A stretch of DNA of 64,000 nt from Saccharopolyspora phatthalungensis. GTDB lineage: Bacteria > Actinomycetota > Actinomycetes > Mycobacteriales > Pseudonocardiaceae. Position 1 is the stretch's first letter. Every line of letters starts with the position of its first letter. The notes under the pieces are model-generated. The model was not told the DNA's origin. It did not search any database and saw only the letters and a list, made by a program, of their open reading frames with translations. Made by a program: the position numbers and the translations under genes. This document shows positions 51,954 through 60,494 of the stretch, piece by piece. Location of the stretch: NCBI RefSeq assembly GCF_014203395.1, contig NZ_JACHIW010000001.1, forward strand, positions 1,488,001-1,552,000, given 5' to 3'.

Positions 51954-53615
51954 GTGACCGACGGACCCCTGATCGTCCAGTCCGACAAGACACTGCTGCT
52001 CGAAGTCGACCATGGCCTCTCCGATGAGGCTCGCACCGCCATCGCTCCGTTCGCCGAGCTGGAACGCGCCCCGGAGCATGTGCACACCTACCGCATCACG
52101 CCGCTCGCGCTGTGGAACGCGCGTGCCGCCGGGCATGACGCGGAGCAGGTGGTGGACGGCCTGGTGCGTTACTCGCGCTACCCGGTGCCGCAGCCGCTGC
52201 TGGTGGACATCGTCGAGACGATGGGCCGCTTCGGCCGCCTGCAGCTGGTCAATGACCCGGCGCACGGCCTGGTGCTGAGCTCGCTGGACCGCGCCGTGCT
52301 GGAAGAGATCCTGCGGAATAAGAAGATCATCCCGATGCTCGGCGCGCGCATCGACGACGACACCGTGGTGGTGCACCCCAGCGAGCGCGGGCGGCTCAAG
52401 CAACTGCTGCTCAAGGTCGGCTGGCCCGCCGAAGACCTGGCCGGCTACGTCGACGGTGAGGCGCACCCGATCGCGTTGCAGCAGGACGGTTGGGTGCTTC
52501 GCGACTACCAGCAGCAGGCGGTGCAGTCGTTCTGGGCCGGTGGCTCGGGCGTCGTGGTGTTGCCCTGCGGCGCGGGTAAGACGCTGGTCGGCGCGGCGGC
52601 GATGGCCGAGGCACAGGCGACGACGCTGATCCTGGTCACCAACACCGTGGCCGGGCGGCAGTGGAAGCGCGAGCTGGTCGAGCGGACCTCGCTGACCGAG
52701 GAGGAGATCGGCGAGTACTCCGGGGAGAAGAAAGAGATCCGGCCGGTCACCATCGCGACCTACCAGGTGATCACCCGCCGCTCCAAGGGCGAATACAAGC
52801 ACCTCGAACTGTTCGACTCCCGCGACTGGGGCCTGGTGGTCTACGACGAGGTGCACCTGCTGCCCGCGCCGGTGTTCCGGATGACCGCCGACCTGCAGTC
52901 GCGGCGGCGCCTCGGGCTCACCGCGACCCTGGTCCGCGAAGACGGCCGGGAGGGCGACGTGTTCTCGCTGATCGGGCCGAAGCGTTTTGACGCGCCGTGG
53001 AAGGACATCGAGGCGCAGGGGTGGATCGCGCCGGCCGAGTGCGTCGAGGTCCGGGTGACGCTGACCGACAACGAGCGGCTGGAGTACGCCACCGCCGAGG
53101 CCGACGAGCGCTACAAGATGTGTGCGACGGCGCGCACCAAGGCCCCGGTCGTCAAGGCGATCCTGGACCGGCACCCGGACGAACCCGCGCTGGTCATCGG
53201 CGCATACCTGGAGCAGCTGCACGAGCTCGGCGAGGCGCTGGACGCGCCGATCGTGGAGGGCTCGACGAAGAACAAGGACCGCGAGGAGCTCTTCGACGCC
53301 TTCCGGCGCGGCGAGATCAAGCGGCTCGTGGTGTCGAAGGTGGCGAACTTCTCGATCGACCTGCCGGAGGCGTCGGTCGCGGTTCAGGTATCCGGGACCT
53401 TCGGGTCGCGGCAGGAAGAGGCGCAGCGGCTCGGCCGGCTGCTGCGGCCGAAGGCCGAGCGCAAGCAGGCGCACTTCTACTCGGTGGTCTCGCGGGACAC
53501 CCTGGACACCGACTACGCGGCGCACCGGCAGCGCTTCCTCGCCGAGCAGGGCTACGCGTACCGGATCGTTGACGCCGACGACCTGCTCGGGCCGGCGATT
53601 CCGGACGTTGGGTGA
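51954..53615 (+). CDS. DNA repair helicase, XPB family
   Basis: The 553-residue superfamily 2 helicase has an N-terminal wHTH-like domain (1-170), motif I LPCGAGKTLVGAA (Walker A ending Thr210), Ia TNTVAGRQWKREL, motif II VYDEVHLLP (DEVH), motif III LTATLVREDGREGD, and C-terminal motifs VVSKVANFSIDLPEASVAVQ and GSRQEEAQRLGRLLRPKAER. It is the bacterial XPB-like 3'-5' helicase of nucleotide excision repair or transcription-coupled processes. The GTG is at 51954. In mycobacteria it adjoins an Rv0862c-like gene; here that gene is 19 kb away. A SUFU-domain gene follows. Confidence 0.93.
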   Translation: MTDGPLIVQSDKTLLLEVDHGLSDEARTAIAPFAELERAPEHVHTYRITPLALWNARAAGHDAEQVVDGLVRYSRYPVPQPLLVDIVETMGRFGRLQLVNDPAHGLVLSSLDRAVLEEILRNKKIIPMLGARIDDDTVVVHPSERGRLKQLLLKVGWPAEDLAGYVDGEAHPIALQQDGWVLRDYQQQAVQSFWAGGSGVVVLPCGAGKTLVGAAAMAEAQATTLILVTNTVAGRQWKRELVERTSLTEEEIGEYSGEKKEIRPVTIATYQVITRRSKGEYKHLELFDSRDWGLVVYDEVHLLPAPVFRMTADLQSRRRLGLTATLVREDGREGDVFSLIGPKRFDAPWKDIEAQGWIAPAECVEVRVTLTDNERLEYATAEADERYKMCATARTKAPVVKAILDRHPDEPALVIGAYLEQLHELGEALDAPIVEGSTKNKDREELFDAFRRGEIKRLVVSKVANFSIDLPEASVAVQVSGTFGSRQEEAQRLGRLLRPKAERKQAHFYSVVSRDTLDTDYAAHRQRFLAEQGYAYRIVDADDLLGPAIPDVG

Positions 53616-53748
53616 CGACATTCGGGGGACACACCCGGTTGACTGTCACCCAAAAGGGTCCGTGTTCGGCACCGCAACGGCTACCGTTGCGGTGCACGCA
53701 CGCAGCACCGAGGCGCTGCTCGGAGTCCGCGAAGACACTGGAGATCGG

Positions 53749-54342
53749 ATGGCCACCGAACAGGAACGCGCGGCGATGGGCGGCGCGCACCGGTTCATCG
53801 GACTCGCGGAAAGCCTCGAACGCCACGCCGGCGCGCCGACCGGGGCCGAACCCCCGAACGTGCATGGCACCAATCGCGGTTACGGGCTGGTGTTCTTCCA
53901 CCAGGAGCAGTACCACCTGACGACGGTGATCAGCACCGGGCTGCGCTTCCAGCCGCTGGGGGCCGAGCCCGCCCAGGAGCTCGCCTGCACGGTCTACAAG
54001 GAGCAGACCGAAGCCGCCCGGCACCTGGTCGACCTCACCGCCGAGTTGCTGGTGCAGCATCGCACCTACCTGGTGCCGGACCAGATCGTGCCGAACAAGA
54101 AGCCGCTGCTGCCGGGCACCGAGTTCCACGGGGTGCTGGCCTCCGGCCACCCGCTGTTCCCGCCCGAGTTCACCAGGTTCACCGATCCCGACGGGGTGGA
54201 GCAGCTCCAGGTGTTCACGCTGCTGCCGGTCACCCTAGGTGAGCTGAACTTCATCCTCGACAACGGCGTCACCGCATTGCGCCAGCAGTGGGCCCGATTC
54301 GAGGTGGACGTGTTCGACCTCGGTCGCCCGAGCGTGGTGTAG
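53749..54342 (+). CDS. Suppressor-of-fused (SUFU) domain protein
   Basis: The 197-residue protein has the SUFU-like pattern: LVFFHQEQYHLTTVISTGLR, QELACTVYKEQTEAARHLVD, the GTEFHGVLASGHPLFPPEF core, and LQVFTLLPVTLGELNFILDN near the C-terminus. SUFU domains in bacteria occur in stand-alone cytosolic proteins and in polymorphic-toxin immunity. The ATG at 53749 has GGAG at proper spacing; earlier in-frame starts lack it. A palindromic element begins two bases after the stop. Function here is unknown. Confidence 0.72.
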   Translation: MATEQERAAMGGAHRFIGLAESLERHAGAPTGAEPPNVHGTNRGYGLVFFHQEQYHLTTVISTGLRFQPLGAEPAQELACTVYKEQTEAARHLVDLTAELLVQHRTYLVPDQIVPNKKPLLPGTEFHGVLASGHPLFPPEFTRFTDPDGVEQLQVFTLLPVTLGELNFILDNGVTALRQQWARFEVDVFDLGRPSVV

Positions 54343-54343
54343 A

Positions 54344-54388
54344 GCGATTTCAATGGGAAATCGACGTGCCGATTTCCCTTGAAATCGC
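54344..54388 (+). repeat. Dispersed palindromic element, copy 4
   Basis: The arms GCGATTTCAATGGGAAAT (54344-54361) and ATTTCCCTTGAAATCGC (54372-54388) pair around CGACGTGCCG with one extra base on the left side. It starts two bases after the TAG of the SUFU-domain gene and ends 31 bases before the menC start, within a 77-base gap. Confidence 0.9.
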
Positions 54389-54419
54389 CGTCGCGACGGC
54401 GGACTGAAAGGATCAGACC

Positions 54420-55403
54420 ATGGACTCGGCGACGATCGACCTAGCGGAACTGGACGCGGTTCGGGTGTACGCGCTGCCCATGCGCAACAGGTTCCGCGGC
54501 GTCACGGTCCGGCGCGGAGTCCTGCTGAGCGGTCCGGCCGGGTGGGGTGAGTTCTGTCCGTTCGAGGACTACGACGACAACCAGTCCGTGCCGTGGCTGC
54601 GCGCTGCACTGGAGGCGTGCACCGAGGACTGGCCGGAGCCGATGCGCGACAGCATTCCGGTCAACTGCACGGTGCCCGCAGTGCCGGCGGACAAGGCCGC
54701 GGCGATCGTCGCGGCATCCGGGTGCGGCACGGCGAAAATCAAGGTCGCCGAGCCCGGCCAGTCTCCCGGTGACGACGTCGAACGTGTCGCGGCGGTCCGC
54801 GACGCGCTGGGGCCGAACGGCGCGATCCGGGTCGACGCCAACGCCGCCTGGGACGCCGAAACGGCGATCGCCCGAATCCGCGAACTGGACAAGGCCGCCG
54901 GAGGCCTGGAGTACGCGGAACAACCGTGCCCGACGATCGACGAACTGGCTGCGGTCCGGGGCCGCGTGGACGTCCGGATCGCGGCCGACGAGAGCATTCG
55001 CCACGCCGACGACCCGCTTCGCATGGCGGTCGCCGGAGCGGCCGACGTCGCGATCATCAAGGCCACGCCGCTCGGCGGCGTTCGCCGCGCGCTGCGAGTC
55101 GCAGAGTCCTGCGGCCTGCCCTGCGTCGTGTCCTCCGCGGTGGAGAGCAGCGTCGGCCTCGCCGCGCAGCTCGCCCTGGCGGGCGCGCTACCAGAGCTCC
55201 CCTTCGCCTGCGGCCTCGGCACGATGGCGCTGCTCGACGGCGACGTCGTCGCCGACTCGCTGCTTCCGGTGAGCGGCCGCCTGCCGGTGCCCCGCCGTCC
55301 GCCGGAGCCGGATCCTGCGCTGGTCGCGGCGGCTACGCCGCCCGCCGACGTGCAGCGCATCTGGCTCGACCGGCTCCGGCGGGTGCATAGCCTGCTGCCA
55401 TAG
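54420..55403 (+). CDS. menC: o-Succinylbenzoate synthase MenC
   Basis: The 327-residue enolase-superfamily protein has the catalytic set: Lys in GTAKIKVAEPG (KxK), Asp in IRVDANAAWD, Glu in LEYAEQPC, Asp in RIAADESIRH and Lys in VAIIKATPLGGV, in the order of OSBS enzymes. It makes o-succinylbenzoate in menaquinone biosynthesis. The start is ATG at 54420, preceded by AAAGGATC. The length and C-terminal PPADVQRIWLDRL are as in actinobacterial MenC. No other men genes are in the window. Confidence 0.9.
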   Translation: MDSATIDLAELDAVRVYALPMRNRFRGVTVRRGVLLSGPAGWGEFCPFEDYDDNQSVPWLRAALEACTEDWPEPMRDSIPVNCTVPAVPADKAAAIVAASGCGTAKIKVAEPGQSPGDDVERVAAVRDALGPNGAIRVDANAAWDAETAIARIRELDKAAGGLEYAEQPCPTIDELAAVRGRVDVRIAADESIRHADDPLRMAVAGAADVAIIKATPLGGVRRALRVAESCGLPCVVSSAVESSVGLAAQLALAGALPELPFACGLGTMALLDGDVVADSLLPVSGRLPVPRRPPEPDPALVAAATPPADVQRIWLDRLRRVHSLLP

Positions 55404-55434
55404 CGCGGCCTAGGACGTGCGTGCTCGCCGGTGT

Positions 55435-56226
55435 TCAGGCGCGTGCGCGGCGGCGTCGGCGCCGGATGATGCGGAAGGCGATAACCAGGACCACGATCGC
55501 GACCGCGGCCGGGGCCAGACGCTTGAGAAGCGGGGCTCCCGCCGTGCCGAGGAGGTCGATTGCCTCGTCTGACGGCGCCACGCCGCCGGTCATCACCGCG
55601 TCCGCCTTTCGCGATGGTTCTTCTTTTGCCGTGCTCACGAACGACGTCTGCTGGCTACCTGCCGGCGTGACCCGCCAGTTCGCCCGCCCCGTGGCGACCG
55701 CCGATGGCTCGGGCTTCGCCTCGGCCTCCGGGCCTTCCGCGACCGGGGCAGCGGCCTTCTCGGCCGGTGCCGCGGCCGGTTCCTCCTCGGTGAGCCGCTT
55801 CGCGAGGTTGACGGCGAACTGGTTCAGGATCTTGCCGCCGACCTCGGAGATCAGCCCGCGACCGAGCTGCGCCGGCTTGCCGGTGACCTTCAGGTCGGTG
55901 TCCACGGTGACCGCCGTGGCGTCGCCTTCCGGCTTGAGCGCCGCGGTGACCGTCGCGGCGGCCGTGCCGCTACCGCGCGCGTCCTTGCCGCTGGCGTCGA
56001 TGACCACCCGGCGGGCGGCCTCGTCGACGTCCTTGAAAATGCCGGTGCCCTTGTAGAGCAGGGTGACCGGGCCGAGCTTTACCTTGACCGAACCGGCGAA
56101 CTCGTTGCCCTCGGCCTTGGTGAGCGTGGCGCCGGGCATGCACGGGGCGACCCGCTCCGGGTCGAGCAGCGCCTGCCACGCCACGTCCACCGGCACCGGA
56201 ACGCTGAACTGGTGCTGCATCTGCAC
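55435..56226 (-). CDS. coxG: CoxG-type SRPBCC protein with C-terminal membrane anchor
   Basis: The first 150 residues are a CoxG/SRPBCC domain (VPVPVDVAWQALLDPERVAP, CMPGATLTKAEGNEFAGSVK, GPVTLLYKGTGIFKDVDEAA, then VTGKPAQLGRGLISEVGGKI). After an acidic Ala/Pro/Glu linker there is one hydrophobic helix (about 240-258: LAPAAVAIVVLVIAFRIIRR) and a basic end. CoxG recruits CO-dehydrogenase-type enzymes to the membrane in well-studied systems, and the C-terminal anchor fits that. It is the last gene of the Cox operon, 279 bases after the medium-subunit gene. Confidence 0.88.
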   Translation of the reverse strand: MQMQHQFSVPVPVDVAWQALLDPERVAPCMPGATLTKAEGNEFAGSVKVKLGPVTLLYKGTGIFKDVDEAARRVVIDASGKDARGSGTAAATVTAALKPEGDATAVTVDTDLKVTGKPAQLGRGLISEVGGKILNQFAVNLAKRLTEEEPAAAPAEKAAAPVAEGPEAEAKPEPSAVATGRANWRVTPAGSQQTSFVSTAKEEPSRKADAVMTGGVAPSDEAIDLLGTAGAPLLKRLAPAAVAIVVLVIAFRIIRRRRRRARA

Positions 56227-56505
56227 TAGAGGGTCCTCCTGGTTCGACCGAGCTCGGCTCGAAAGAGCCGTCCTTCCTGAGGAAGCCGTTTCAACAGTCC
56301 ACCCACAGCTTCCCAGCCCGCAGGGCCGGTGGATACCCCATTCGGATCACTCAATGCAACCGAACGCGAGTACTCCGGGGCACGCTGGAGGCTGTCTGCA
56401 GATTCCTCTTGCGTGGCGCAGCGCGCGAATTGAGCAGCTGCGCCATCGTGCGGAACCACACCTCTCCGGCATCCCGAAGTACCCGCGCCGGTCGTCCTGC
56501 CGGGC

Positions 56506-57360
56506 CTAGCCGCTCGCCGCCGCGAGCACCGCTCGACCGGTGAGCACCTCGGCAAGGTGCTCGCGGTAGTCGACGTCCGCGCTGGAGTCGGCCGCCGGGC
56601 TGGTGCCTTCGGTGGCATGCCGGGCCGCCGCCCGGATGGCCTCCGCCGTGGCGGGCTGACCGACCAGAGCCTGCTCGACACCGTGGGCCCGGATCGGCGT
56701 CGGCCCCATGTTGGTCAGCCCGACGCGGGCCTCGGCGATCGTCCCGTCGGAGACCCGCAGCGCGGCGGCCACGCCAACGATCGACCATGCCTGGGCGACG
56801 CGGCTGAACTTCTCGTAGTGCGCGCTCCACCCCGTCCACTTCGGCATCCGCACCTCGACCAGCAGTTCGCCGGGCTGCAGCGCGGTGGTGAAGTAGTCGA
56901 CGAAGAATTCCGCGGCCGGCACGGTGCGCCGCCCGGACGGCCCGGCCACCACCATCTCGGCATCCAGCACCAGCGCCGGAGCGGGCAGATCCCCGGCCGG
57001 GTCGGCGTGCGCCAGCGAGCCGCCGAAGGTGCCGCGGTGCCGCACCTGCGGATCGGCGACCGTGCGGGTGGCCAGCGTGATCAGCTTCGCGTGCCGCTGC
57101 ACCAGCGGATCGCCCATGACGTCGTGGTGCGTGGTCATCGCGCCGATGACCAGGGCATCGCCGTCCTCGCGCACGCCGCGCAGCGCGGCGATCCGGCCGA
57201 GGTCGACGACCACCCGCGGGTCGGCCAGCCGCATCCGCAGCACCGGCAGCAGGCTCTGCCCGCCGGCCAGCACCTTGGCGTCCTCGCCGGCTTCGGTGAG
57301 CGCGACGACCGCTTCCTCCACAGTGGAGGGTGCGACGTAATCGAACTGGGCGGGAATCAC
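56506..57360 (-). CDS. coxM: CO-dehydrogenase-type FAD subunit (CoxM)
   Basis: The 284-residue protein has FAD-binding motifs AGGQSLLPVLRMRLADPRVV and GTFGGSLAHADPAGDLPAPA, the standard pair in CoxM/XDH-type FAD subunits. It passes electrons from the iron-sulfur subunit to the quinone or other acceptors. The GTG start overlaps the coxL stop (GTGA). The three catalytic genes are thus translationally coupled in the order S, L, M. Confidence 0.92.
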   Translation of the reverse strand: MIPAQFDYVAPSTVEEAVVALTEAGEDAKVLAGGQSLLPVLRMRLADPRVVVDLGRIAALRGVREDGDALVIGAMTTHHDVMGDPLVQRHAKLITLATRTVADPQVRHRGTFGGSLAHADPAGDLPAPALVLDAEMVVAGPSGRRTVPAAEFFVDYFTTALQPGELLVEVRMPKWTGWSAHYEKFSRVAQAWSIVGVAAALRVSDGTIAEARVGLTNMGPTPIRAHGVEQALVGQPATAEAIRAAARHATEGTSPAADSSADVDYREHLAEVLTGRAVLAAASG

Positions 57361-59789
57361 CGGTTACCTCCCTGGGTGTCCATCGAGCCGAGTCCACCGC
57401 CGGCCTCCGGCGCGATGACGTCACTTTCGCGAGCACCGGTCACTGCCCGCCACACCCGTTGCGGCGAGCACGGCATCTCCACGTCATTGACGCCCATCGG
57501 CCGCAGGGCGTCCACGACCGCGTTCACCACCGCCGGAGTCGAGGCGATGGTGCCCGCCTCGCCGACCCCCTTGACGCCCAACGGATTCGACGTCGCGCGG
57601 GTTTCGGTGCGGTCGGTGACGAAATCCGGCAGATCGACGGCCGACGGCACCAGGTAGTCGGCCAGCGTCCCGGTCGTGAGCGTGCCGGTTTCGTCGTAGA
57701 CGGCCTCCTCGAACAGCGCCTGCGCGATGCCTTGCGCCAACCCGCCGTGCACCTGGCCTTCCACGATCAGCGGGTTGACCACGCTGCCGATGTCGTCCAC
57801 GCAGACGTATTTGCGGATCTGGACCCGCCCGGTCTCGGTGTCCACTTCGGTCGCGCACAGGTGGGTGCCGTGCGGGAAGGAGAAGTTGTCCGGGTCGAAC
57901 GTCGCGTCGGCGTCCAGGTTCGGCTCCACCCCGTCCGGCAGATCGTGCGCGGCGAAGGCGGCGAGCGCCACCTCGGCCAGCGCGGTGGCCCGGTCGGTGC
58001 CGCGGACCCCGAATCGCCCCGAGACGAACTCCACATCGTCCTCGGCGCATTCCAGCAAGTGCGCGGCGATTTTCTTGGCCTTCTCCACGACCTTGTCGGC
58101 CGCGTTGACCACCGCCATGCCGCCGACGGTCAGCGACCGCGACCCGTAGGTGTCCATGCCCTTGGGCGCGACCTGCGTATCGCCGTGCAGCACTTCGACG
58201 TCCTCGAACGGGACACCGAGCCGGTCGGCCACGATCTGGCTCCACGCCGTCTCATGCCCCTGCCCGTGCGGCGAGGTCCCCGTGACGACCTCAACCTTCC
58301 CGGTCGGCAGCACCCGGATCGAGGCGTGTTCCCAGCCGCCCGCGCCGTAGGACAGCGAGCCCAGCACGCGCGACGGGGCCAGCCCGCACATTTCGGTGAA
58401 CGTCGAGATGCCGATGCCCAGCTGGACCGGATCGCCCGAGCGGCGCCGTTCCTCCTGTTCCTCGCGCAATGCCTGGTAGCCGAACAGTTCCATGGCCTTG
58501 TCGGTGGCGGCCTCGTAGTTGCCGGAGTCGTAGGTCAGGCCGGCGACCGTGTTGTACGGGAACTCTTCGTGCCCGATCCAGTTCTTGCGCCGCACCTCCA
58601 TCGCGTCCATGCCGAGTTCGTTGGCGAGCTCGTCCATCATCCGCTCGATGGCGAACGTGGCCTCCGGCCGGCCGGCCCCGCGGTAGGCGTCGGTGGGCGT
58701 CTTGTTGGTGAACACGTTGGTGCAGCTGAAGTGGTACGCCGGGATCTTGTAGATCGCGTTGAACATGAACGCGCCCAGGATCGGGATGCCCGGCGTGACC
58801 AGCCGCAGGTAGGCGCCCATGTCGGCGAGCAGCTCGACCCTCAGCCCGGTGATCTTGCCATCCCGGGTCGCCGACATCGACAGCTTCTGGATCTGGTCGC
58901 GGCCGTGGTGCGCGGAGACCATCGTCTCGGACCGGGATTCGGTCCACTTCACCGGCCGTTCGAGCTTGCGGGCCAGCACGAAGGCGATGAACTCCTCCGG
59001 TGTCACCTGGAGCTTGCCGCCGAACCCGCCGCCCACGTCCGGCGCGATGACCCGGATCTTCTGCTCCGGCACGCCGAGCGACATCGCCAGCATCAGCCGC
59101 AGGATGTGCGGCACCTGGGTGGCCGACCACATGGTGATCTGCTCACCGGTCGGGTCGACGACCACCGATCGCGGTTCCATGAACGCCGGGATCAGCCGCT
59201 GCTGCCGGAAGGTCCGGTCGATGCGCACTTCGGCGCTGCCCAGCGCCTGCTCGACATCGCCGCCGGTGCCCGCCTCGGCCGAGTCGAACGTCCAGGTCGC
59301 GTTGCGGTTGGTGCCCAGATCGTCGTGCACCAACGGCGAATCCGCCCGCAACGCCGATTCCATATCGAGCACCACCGGCAGGTCCTCGTAGTCGATGTCG
59401 ATGGCGTCCAGCGCGTCGCGCGCTTCGGCCGCGCTGCGCGCCGCGACCACCGCGACCGCTTCTCCGGCGAAGCGAACCGTGTCCACCGCCATCGGCGGTG
59501 CCGCCGGTGCCTTCATGTCCTCGGTGATCGGCCACGCACAAGGCAGGCTGCCTTGCTCGTCGGCGATGTCCCTACCGGTGATCACCGCCGCGACACCGGA
59601 CATCCGGCGCGCCTCGTCGGTGTTGATCGACGTGATCCGGGCGTGTGCGACCGGGCTGCGCAGGATCGCCAGGTGCAGTGTGCCCGCGGGCGTCAGGTTG
59701 TCGGTCCAGCGGGTGCGGCCGGTGATCAGCCGCGCGTCTTCCTTGCGCTTGCGGGAACGCCCGAGTTCGGGTTCCAGGACCGATGTCAT
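57357..59789 (-). CDS. coxL: Form II CO-dehydrogenase-like large (molybdenum) subunit CoxL
   Basis: The 810-residue molybdopterin-cytosine-dinucleotide subunit carries AYRGAGR at residues 368-374. That loop defines form II (putative) CO dehydrogenases; form I enzymes have AYxCSFR with the Cys that binds copper. The catalytic glutamate region GVKGVGEAGTIAS is present near the C-terminus, as are the cofactor loops APDVGGGFGGKLQ and GTSPHGQGHETAW. Form II enzymes have uncertain activity: CO oxidation is disputed and other aldehyde/purine-type substrates are possible. It depends on the molybdenum genes at 21-29 kb. The ATG overlaps the coxS stop (ATGA). Confidence 0.93.
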   Translation of the reverse strand: MTSVLEPELGRSRKRKEDARLITGRTRWTDNLTPAGTLHLAILRSPVAHARITSINTDEARRMSGVAAVITGRDIADEQGSLPCAWPITEDMKAPAAPPMAVDTVRFAGEAVAVVAARSAAEARDALDAIDIDYEDLPVVLDMESALRADSPLVHDDLGTNRNATWTFDSAEAGTGGDVEQALGSAEVRIDRTFRQQRLIPAFMEPRSVVVDPTGEQITMWSATQVPHILRLMLAMSLGVPEQKIRVIAPDVGGGFGGKLQVTPEEFIAFVLARKLERPVKWTESRSETMVSAHHGRDQIQKLSMSATRDGKITGLRVELLADMGAYLRLVTPGIPILGAFMFNAIYKIPAYHFSCTNVFTNKTPTDAYRGAGRPEATFAIERMMDELANELGMDAMEVRRKNWIGHEEFPYNTVAGLTYDSGNYEAATDKAMELFGYQALREEQEERRRSGDPVQLGIGISTFTEMCGLAPSRVLGSLSYGAGGWEHASIRVLPTGKVEVVTGTSPHGQGHETAWSQIVADRLGVPFEDVEVLHGDTQVAPKGMDTYGSRSLTVGGMAVVNAADKVVEKAKKIAAHLLECAEDDVEFVSGRFGVRGTDRATALAEVALAAFAAHDLPDGVEPNLDADATFDPDNFSFPHGTHLCATEVDTETGRVQIRKYVCVDDIGSVVNPLIVEGQVHGGLAQGIAQALFEEAVYDETGTLTTGTLADYLVPSAVDLPDFVTDRTETRATSNPLGVKGVGEAGTIASTPAVVNAVVDALRPMGVNDVEMPCSPQRVWRAVTGARESDVIAPEAGGGLGSMDTQGGNR

Positions 59790-60367
59790 GACTGCCGACC
59801 TCCCGTCGCCTTCGTCTCGACCTGCGCGTCACCGGGCGTTCGCGGGCTCGGAGCCTGGGACTGTGTTCCTTCGGAGGTCTGCTCCGCGGCAGGACCGGCG
59901 CCCGGCTGCATGCGCTCGGCCGCGTCGCGGACCGCGCGGACGATGTTCTGGTAGCCGGTGCAGCGGCAGAGGTTGCCCTCCATCCCCTCCCGGATCTGCT
60001 GGTCGTCGGGCTGGTGCACCTCGGCGAGCAGGTCCAGCGCCTGCATGATCATCCCCGGGGTGCAGTACCCGCACTGCAAAGCGTGGTTGTCGTGGAACGC
60101 CTGCTGCAAGGGGTGCAGCTGGCCGTTTTGGGCGAGCCCCTCGATGGTAGTGACGTCGTGCCCGTCGGCCTGCACCGCAAGCACCGAGCACGACTTCACG
60201 CTGTGCCCGTCCAGGTGGACGGTGCACGCGCCGCAGTTGCTGGTATCGCAACCGACGACCGTGCCGACTTTGCCGAGACGTTCGCGGAGATACTGGACGA
60301 GCAGCAGGCGCGGCTCGACCTCATCGGTGTATTGGGTGCCGTCGACGTGGACGGTGATGCGCGGCAT
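59786..60367 (-). CDS. coxS: CO-dehydrogenase-type iron-sulfur subunit (CoxS)
   Basis: The 193-residue protein has two [2Fe-2S] clusters: plant-ferredoxin type (CDTSNCGACTVHLDG, with an upstream Cys) and the second set (CGYCTPG and GNLCRCTGYQNIV). A disordered Pro/Gln-rich tail of about 35 residues follows the domain and is longer than in most CoxS proteins. GAGGAGG precedes the ATG. It relays electrons from the molybdenum centre to CoxM. Confidence 0.94.
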   Translation of the reverse strand: MPRITVHVDGTQYTDEVEPRLLLVQYLRERLGKVGTVVGCDTSNCGACTVHLDGHSVKSCSVLAVQADGHDVTTIEGLAQNGQLHPLQQAFHDNHALQCGYCTPGMIMQALDLLAEVHQPDDQQIREGMEGNLCRCTGYQNIVRAVRDAAERMQPGAGPAAEQTSEGTQSQAPSPRTPGDAQVETKATGGRQS

Positions 60368-60494
60368 TTGGGCGGCCTCCTCAGAGGAACTGGCCCGCGG
60401 TGCGCGGACGAGCTGGAACAGACTGCACCGTCTAGGTGACGGGCGTCACTTCGTGAGCCTGCTACTTCGATCGACCGCGGGCAACCCACGCTCA

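Noticed and set aside
57330..59954. A very long open frame on the + strand opposite coxL
   Set aside because: It is the antisense shadow of a high-GC gene: no start site, Arg/Gly/His-rich composition and no family motifs, while the minus strand encodes a full molybdenum subunit.
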